Both the position numbers and the translations under genes were made by a program. The notes under the pieces were generated by a model that had not been told where the DNA came from, made no database searches, and saw only the letters and a program-made list of their open reading frames with translations. From Chamaecyparis obtusa (lineage: Eukaryota > Streptophyta > Pinopsida > Cupressales > Cupressaceae), in assembly GCA_027943335.1 (NCBI GenBank), contig BSBK01001538.1, positions 1,443,484-1,507,483 on the forward strand: a DNA stretch of 64,000 bases, read 5' to 3'. Of this stretch, positions 60,199 to 64,000 are shown piece by piece. Position 1 is the stretch's first letter; every line of letters begins with the position of its first letter.

Positions 60199-60368
60199 TT
60201 TACCTATTTGGGTTTCCCCATACCAAAATTGTGGTGTTGAGTTAAGTGTTTGTATATTGTCTTTATGCTTATGTTCTTCTATACTTAATTGGACAAAGAA
60301 TTGAATCTTGTAGATAACTGATTCACCCACCCCCCCCTCTCAGTTATCTCTTGGGACTATTCCTAACA
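60199..60368 (+). repeat. Copia-type LTR (H), right part
   Basis: Continues the LTR interrupted at 15582: CTATTTGGGTTTCCCC, then CACCCACCCCCCCCTCTCAG and the end ACTATTCCTAACA at 60368. This is the typical 3' end of copia-type LTRs. The next bases (TGGATCAG) resemble a shortened initiator-Met primer site, so this may be a 5' LTR with the element body to its right. Confidence 0.7.
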
Positions 60369-61790
60369 TGGATCAGTTATAGGTGCTCATGGTTACTTAG
60401 AGGTAGGTGAGGCTAGGGTTCTTTTGTGATTAGAGACATAAGTTGGGGATGGTTGGTCCTTTTAGCATGAAGACCAAGGAGTCTTAACCTAGTATGGACA
60501 TGAGAGGATATTTTTCTTGGATGAGTTGTGATGACTTGTATATCTTGGAGGAGAATTCTCAATCTTTGCTCTTGGTATACTTAGTGGATTACTACTTCAA
60601 AGGTATTTCCCTATGTTCCTTTCATGTACATTATGTTTATGCTTTATCTTACATATATAGATCTTGAGCTATGCATAAATGTTTATTTATGAAGGATTCA
60701 TTTTTAAATATGTTTGGCATTGGTTACTCCTTGTATTTGGGTATGGATATTATGACATTCATTATGAGGATATTAGGAGGTGTTTTATTAGAATGATTTC
60801 CTTTATTGGTAGTGGTTATTATGAGTTTGATATTTTTGGTTTGGGGAGGCTTACATCCATGTTGGAATTACTTCATGAGATGAATATTTATTTGGCCTAA
60901 TAGATTGATTGATTTGGGTGTTGTTATGGATTTTCATTTGGGGATGTAAATATATCATACTTGATGCAATTTTTCTTATTTAAGGTGTTGATACAAGAAT
61001 AAATATGGTTTATAGGGTATCTCTCTTCATTCTATGGTTCTTCTATGAGATTCATGATTATATGATTTGGAAGGATGGTGACATATTGTGAGAGAGTATG
61101 CACCTATTTGGGGTTTGATCTATGGATCATTGTAATTGTTCTTGGTAATTCATGTTTTAACTACTTGTCACACATCTATATGAGCATGGATTGGTGGAAT
61201 TGACATGCCTTGATCTTGTTTTCAGATTTATTATTGTCCATCCAATGAGAGTTTAGGTAGACATGTCTGTTCTTTATTGATAAATTTTATAGAAGAAGTT
61301 TGATTGAGGTTTCTAGGTTGATATATGTGGTTGGAATGAGATTAATGATGTTTTTTATACATAGGAGGTATAGATAGCTAGATGTATTGACATGTTAAAT
61401 GGATTCCATTTCCAGTCATGTGGGTTTTTTTGTCCTTATGGAAATGGTTTGAAGCCTTTATTATCACATTGGATTTGATGCTTCTAGTTGTGTTCTTGGA
61501 TTAGTGTGTCTTGACCTTGGGTTGTTCATTTTCTCCATAGTGACATATTGGAAGATGAGAGGAGTTATTTCTTAAGATGTTGGTCACTTTGTTTTCATTT
61601 TTTGGTATCTTGTTGGAGCACAAGAGCATAGTGGAGATTCTCATGGTTTCATGTATGGCTATGATGATGTATTTCATTGATTGACCCTTATGCAATATAT
61701 ATAATAAGTGGGATAAAAATTGAGATAAAGGTGTTTTAAATCTTGCATAATGTTTATTATTATTATGTGTGTGGTGCACCTAGGGGAACC
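60369..61790. other. Unassigned DNA after the copia LTR
   Basis: About 1.4 kb, T-rich, with a short open frame at 60679-60900 and no domain recognised on either strand. It could be the decayed body of copia element H, since a copia RNase H remnant follows at 63333, but nothing in it proves this. Confidence 0.4.
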
Positions 61791-62193
61791 TATTGGAAAA
61801 TGGCCAGTGCTCCCCTCAAGATTCGTGACATGCCTCCTGTGTCTTCTATAAGTCTAGTGGTTGTATCGAGCATTAACAAGTTGATATTTTGGTGCAACGA
61901 TAACCACTACTTGTAACAAGTGGTATCAGAGCTAGGGTTTCTATTGCACCAAAAGATTGACCTGTTAATGCTCGACACAACCACTAGAATTATAGAAGAT
62001 ACAGGAGGTGGTTAAGCTATGTCATGAACCCAGTGAGTGACGCTGGGAGGGGGATTGTTGGTAGTGGGCCAGCATCCCTCATAGGGTTCACAACATGGCT
62101 TAACCACCTCTTGTGTATTCTATAAGTCTAGTGGTTTTAATGGGCATTAACAGGTCAATCTTTTTGGTGCAACGACAACCCTAGCGGTTAACA
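61791..62193 (+). mobile_element. TRIM copy 1 with an inverted LTR segment inside
   Basis: LTR 61791-61918 (TATTGG to CTTGTAACA), exact initiator-Met primer site TGGTATCAGAGC at 61921-61932, then a segment 61943-62030 that is the reverse complement of most of the LTR, a purine tract (GGGAGGGGGAT) near 62045-62055, and LTR 62056-62193 (TGTTGG to GGTTAACA). No coding capacity, as expected for a terminal-repeat retrotransposon in miniature. Confidence 0.85.
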
Positions 62194-62198
62194 AGCAT

Positions 62199-62539
62199 TG
62201 TTGGAAAAATGGTCAATGCTCCCCTTAGGATTCATGACATGGCTTAACCGCCTCCTGTGTCTTCTATAAGTCTAGTGGTTGTATTGGGCATTAATAGGTT
62301 GATCTTTTGGTGCAATGTAAACTAATACTTGTAACAAGTGGTATCAAAGCTTGGTCACAGGTTCAAATCCATGTAGGTCACAATGAGTGACATTGGGAGG
62401 GAGATTGTTGGCAGTGGGCTAGTGTCCCTCGCAAGGTTCGTGACATGGCTTAACTGCCTCCTGTGTCTTCTATAAGTCTAGTGGTTTTATCAGGCATTAA
62501 TAGGTCAATCTTTTGGTACAACAACTACTACTTGTAACA
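62199..62539 (+). mobile_element. TRIM copy 2, complete, 341 bp
   Basis: LTR 62199-62336 (138 bp, TGTTGG to CTTGTAACA), primer site TGGTATCAAAGC at 62339-62350 (one change from initiator-Met), a 69-bp interior ending in the purine tract GGGAGGGAGAT, and LTR 62406-62539 (134 bp). The interior contains GGTTCAAATCC, which resembles a tRNA B box. No clear 5-bp duplication. A further LTR end (ACTACTTGTAACA) follows to 62559, so the copies form a small tandem cluster. Confidence 0.9.
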
Positions 62540-62559
62540 AGCCAACCACTACTTGTAAC

Positions 62560-63332
62560 AAAACCTACATGGATGTGCGTCACTAGAGTTAGCGTTCTTG
62601 AGACCACTTTATGTGTTGCATGTAATTTTGGGAAATAGATTAATGTGGGTACTAGATTAGGAAAATGCATTTATTTTAATATTGGGGAAATATTAATAAA
62701 GTGAAAACAATACCAAATACTAAGTATTGGGTCAATGGCTTTGCAAACTCATGGTTTTGAGTCACATGGTTTTACTTTACCACCTAGTTGTATTTGTGTG
62801 AGCTTGATTTTACATATAAGCAGAACATGTTTAGTTGTTAAGGTTGGTTGGTACAATGGGTTGTCATTATTGTGTCTTTCTAAGTAGTCCATATGTGAAG
62901 CATGGGATGGGATGTGCAAACTCATGCTTGAAACATGGAGTATGCATCCACAAGAGGCTTGATGTTTCAGAAGTATTTATTGTAACTTTATAGCTAATTT
63001 ATACTTCTTTATTGTTGAATAATATGATAGAGTATGTATGATTTGGGAGGTTGATTTTTTCCCTTATGAAGATTTCCCAAGGTATATTTTGTGTTATTTT
63101 GAGGCTTGTCTATTTGATCCATGCATAATCATTGCTCTATAAGCTTATATACATGCTTTTCTCTCATGGGTTTGTGGAAAATGAGTTAGATGAAATTGGG
63201 TATGATTCATTATTTCCTAACATAAATACATTCTTGGGATGGAAATATAAGAGATAGAGTGAACCAAAAGACGTGCCTTGGCTACACAATTGAATTTTAT
63301 AGAGTTTAACATACATGATTGTAGACCATTTT
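62560..63332. other. Unassigned DNA between TRIM cluster and copia remnant
   Basis: About 770 bases, AT-rich. No gene, repeat or domain recognised. Confidence 0.5.
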
Positions 63333-63690
63333 GTGTTCCTTTTACAATGTAAAAAAATTATTTTTCTTCCTATAATCCACCATCCCCTTTGAATATAGAA
63401 GACATAAGCAAAGTGTCTTACTACAATGTAGTTAAAAATTTGATGTATGCTATGATTTATATTAGACCAAATATTTCAAAGTAATGGGTGTTCTTTCTAG
63501 ATATATATCTAATCCTAGAAGAGTCATTGAGCCACAACTAAAAATTCTTCAAATATTTGTAGGTAGCTTAAAGTATTATTTATGTTATCATGATAAATTT
63601 ATAGGAGATAGCCATTCCATTGATGTTCATTATTATGTGGATTCAAACAAGATAGGTGATGTTGATAGAGTCATGCCCAAAATCTAAGAA
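63333..63690 (+). pseudogene. Copia RT end and RNase H remnant
   Basis: With one frameshift near 63482 it reads SYYNVVKNLMYAMIYIRPNIS, matching the NLMYAM.C.RPDI motif at the end of copia RT. Then MGVLSRYISNPRRV, LKILQIFVGSLKYYLCY and HYYVDSNKIGDVDR match the RNase H start (YVDADFAGD-type, first Asp present). The sequence after DR no longer matches. It may be part of copia element H or a separate fragment. Confidence 0.82.
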
Positions 63691-64000
63691 AAACACATGA
63701 ATCAAAAAAATTCAAAGTAACATCATGTTTGACTAGGGTATCTAACAATTGTAGTTTATCATCTAAAGAAGTGCATATATCGAATATGACTAAGGGGTAT
63801 CATGATCAAGTTGACTTGGTCAACCCCCTCAAGTTATCAGTTTACTATTATGAGGTTTTAACACTAAAGGCTACAAGAACCCTAAAATGAAGAGTTCACT
63901 AGATTTAACTTACTAAACCCTTAGGTTTCATTCACAAAGGACTATACTTAATTTAAGGTGTCTAAAGTGTTTATACCTAGAAAACCATGCAAAGGTCCTG
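63691..64000. other. Unassigned DNA at the window end
   Basis: 310 bases after the copia RNase H remnant, without a recognised feature. The expected rest of copia RNase H is not readable. Confidence 0.4.

Noticed and set aside
60320..60352. Poly-C microsatellite
   Set aside because: The C run is part of the typical 3' end of copia-type LTRs (CACCC...CTCTCAG ending in CCTAACA).
62337..62405. tRNA gene or SINE head
   Set aside because: Only a B-box-like word and the primer site are present. No cloverleaf can be formed and the segment lies between two TRIM LTRs.

Overview
The window is plant DNA made almost wholly of nested LTR retrotransposons. I see no host gene, rRNA or tRNA gene. Land-plant origin rests on Tat-type Ty3/gypsy elements with two RNase H domains, a chromodomain chromovirus, a plant mobile domain (PMD) gene, copia LTR ends of the CACCCCCCCTCT type and an initiator-Met-primed TRIM. 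The depth of nesting and slow decay suggest a large genome such as a gymnosperm's, but that is inference.

Layout. (1) 1-14052: element A, the 3' part of an old Tat-type gypsy on the + strand (gag, protease, G-patch, RT, two RNase H domains, integrase). After pol come about 5.4 kb of extra DNA with tandem repeats and an antisense PMD pseudogene, then a polypurine tract and the 3' LTR. (2) 14053-15582: unassigned DNA, then part of a copia LTR (element H). (3) 15583-60198: chromovirus B, inserted in H with a perfect TTTAC duplication and cut into four pieces by three later insertions. These are E (17366-23304, minus strand, same family as B), C (24395-41578, non-autonomous element with A-type LTRs) and D (44077-59619, gypsy with 3.1-kb LTRs inside B's 3' LTR). 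(4) C contains F (29696-38997, minus strand, gag/protease only), and F's left LTR contains solo LTR G (30591-31851). D's 5' LTR contains a copia-type solo LTR (44862-45992) and its 3' LTR a solo LTR of the G family (55714-56922). The deepest chain is H > B > C > F > G. (5) 60199-64000: rest of the H LTR, unassigned DNA, a TRIM cluster (61791-62559) and a copia RT/RNase H remnant (63333-63690).

The boundaries support each other. Removing the solo LTRs makes both D LTRs exactly 3137 bp and both F LTRs exactly 1703 bp. Both E LTRs are 676 bp, and B reassembles to about 5935 bp against 5939 bp for E. By-eye LTR divergence (E about 8%, D about 4.5%, C about 4%, F about 2.4%) agrees with the nesting order.

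The most unusual points are: element D, whose catalytic RNase H lies between protease and RT while the RNase H behind RT has lost its three acidic residues; the antisense PMD gene with an arginine/glycine-rich and coiled-coil tail in A; two RT-less elements (C and F) that still hold long ORFs; and decay of D almost only by stop codons in one unshifted frame, mostly TAG where glutamine is expected.
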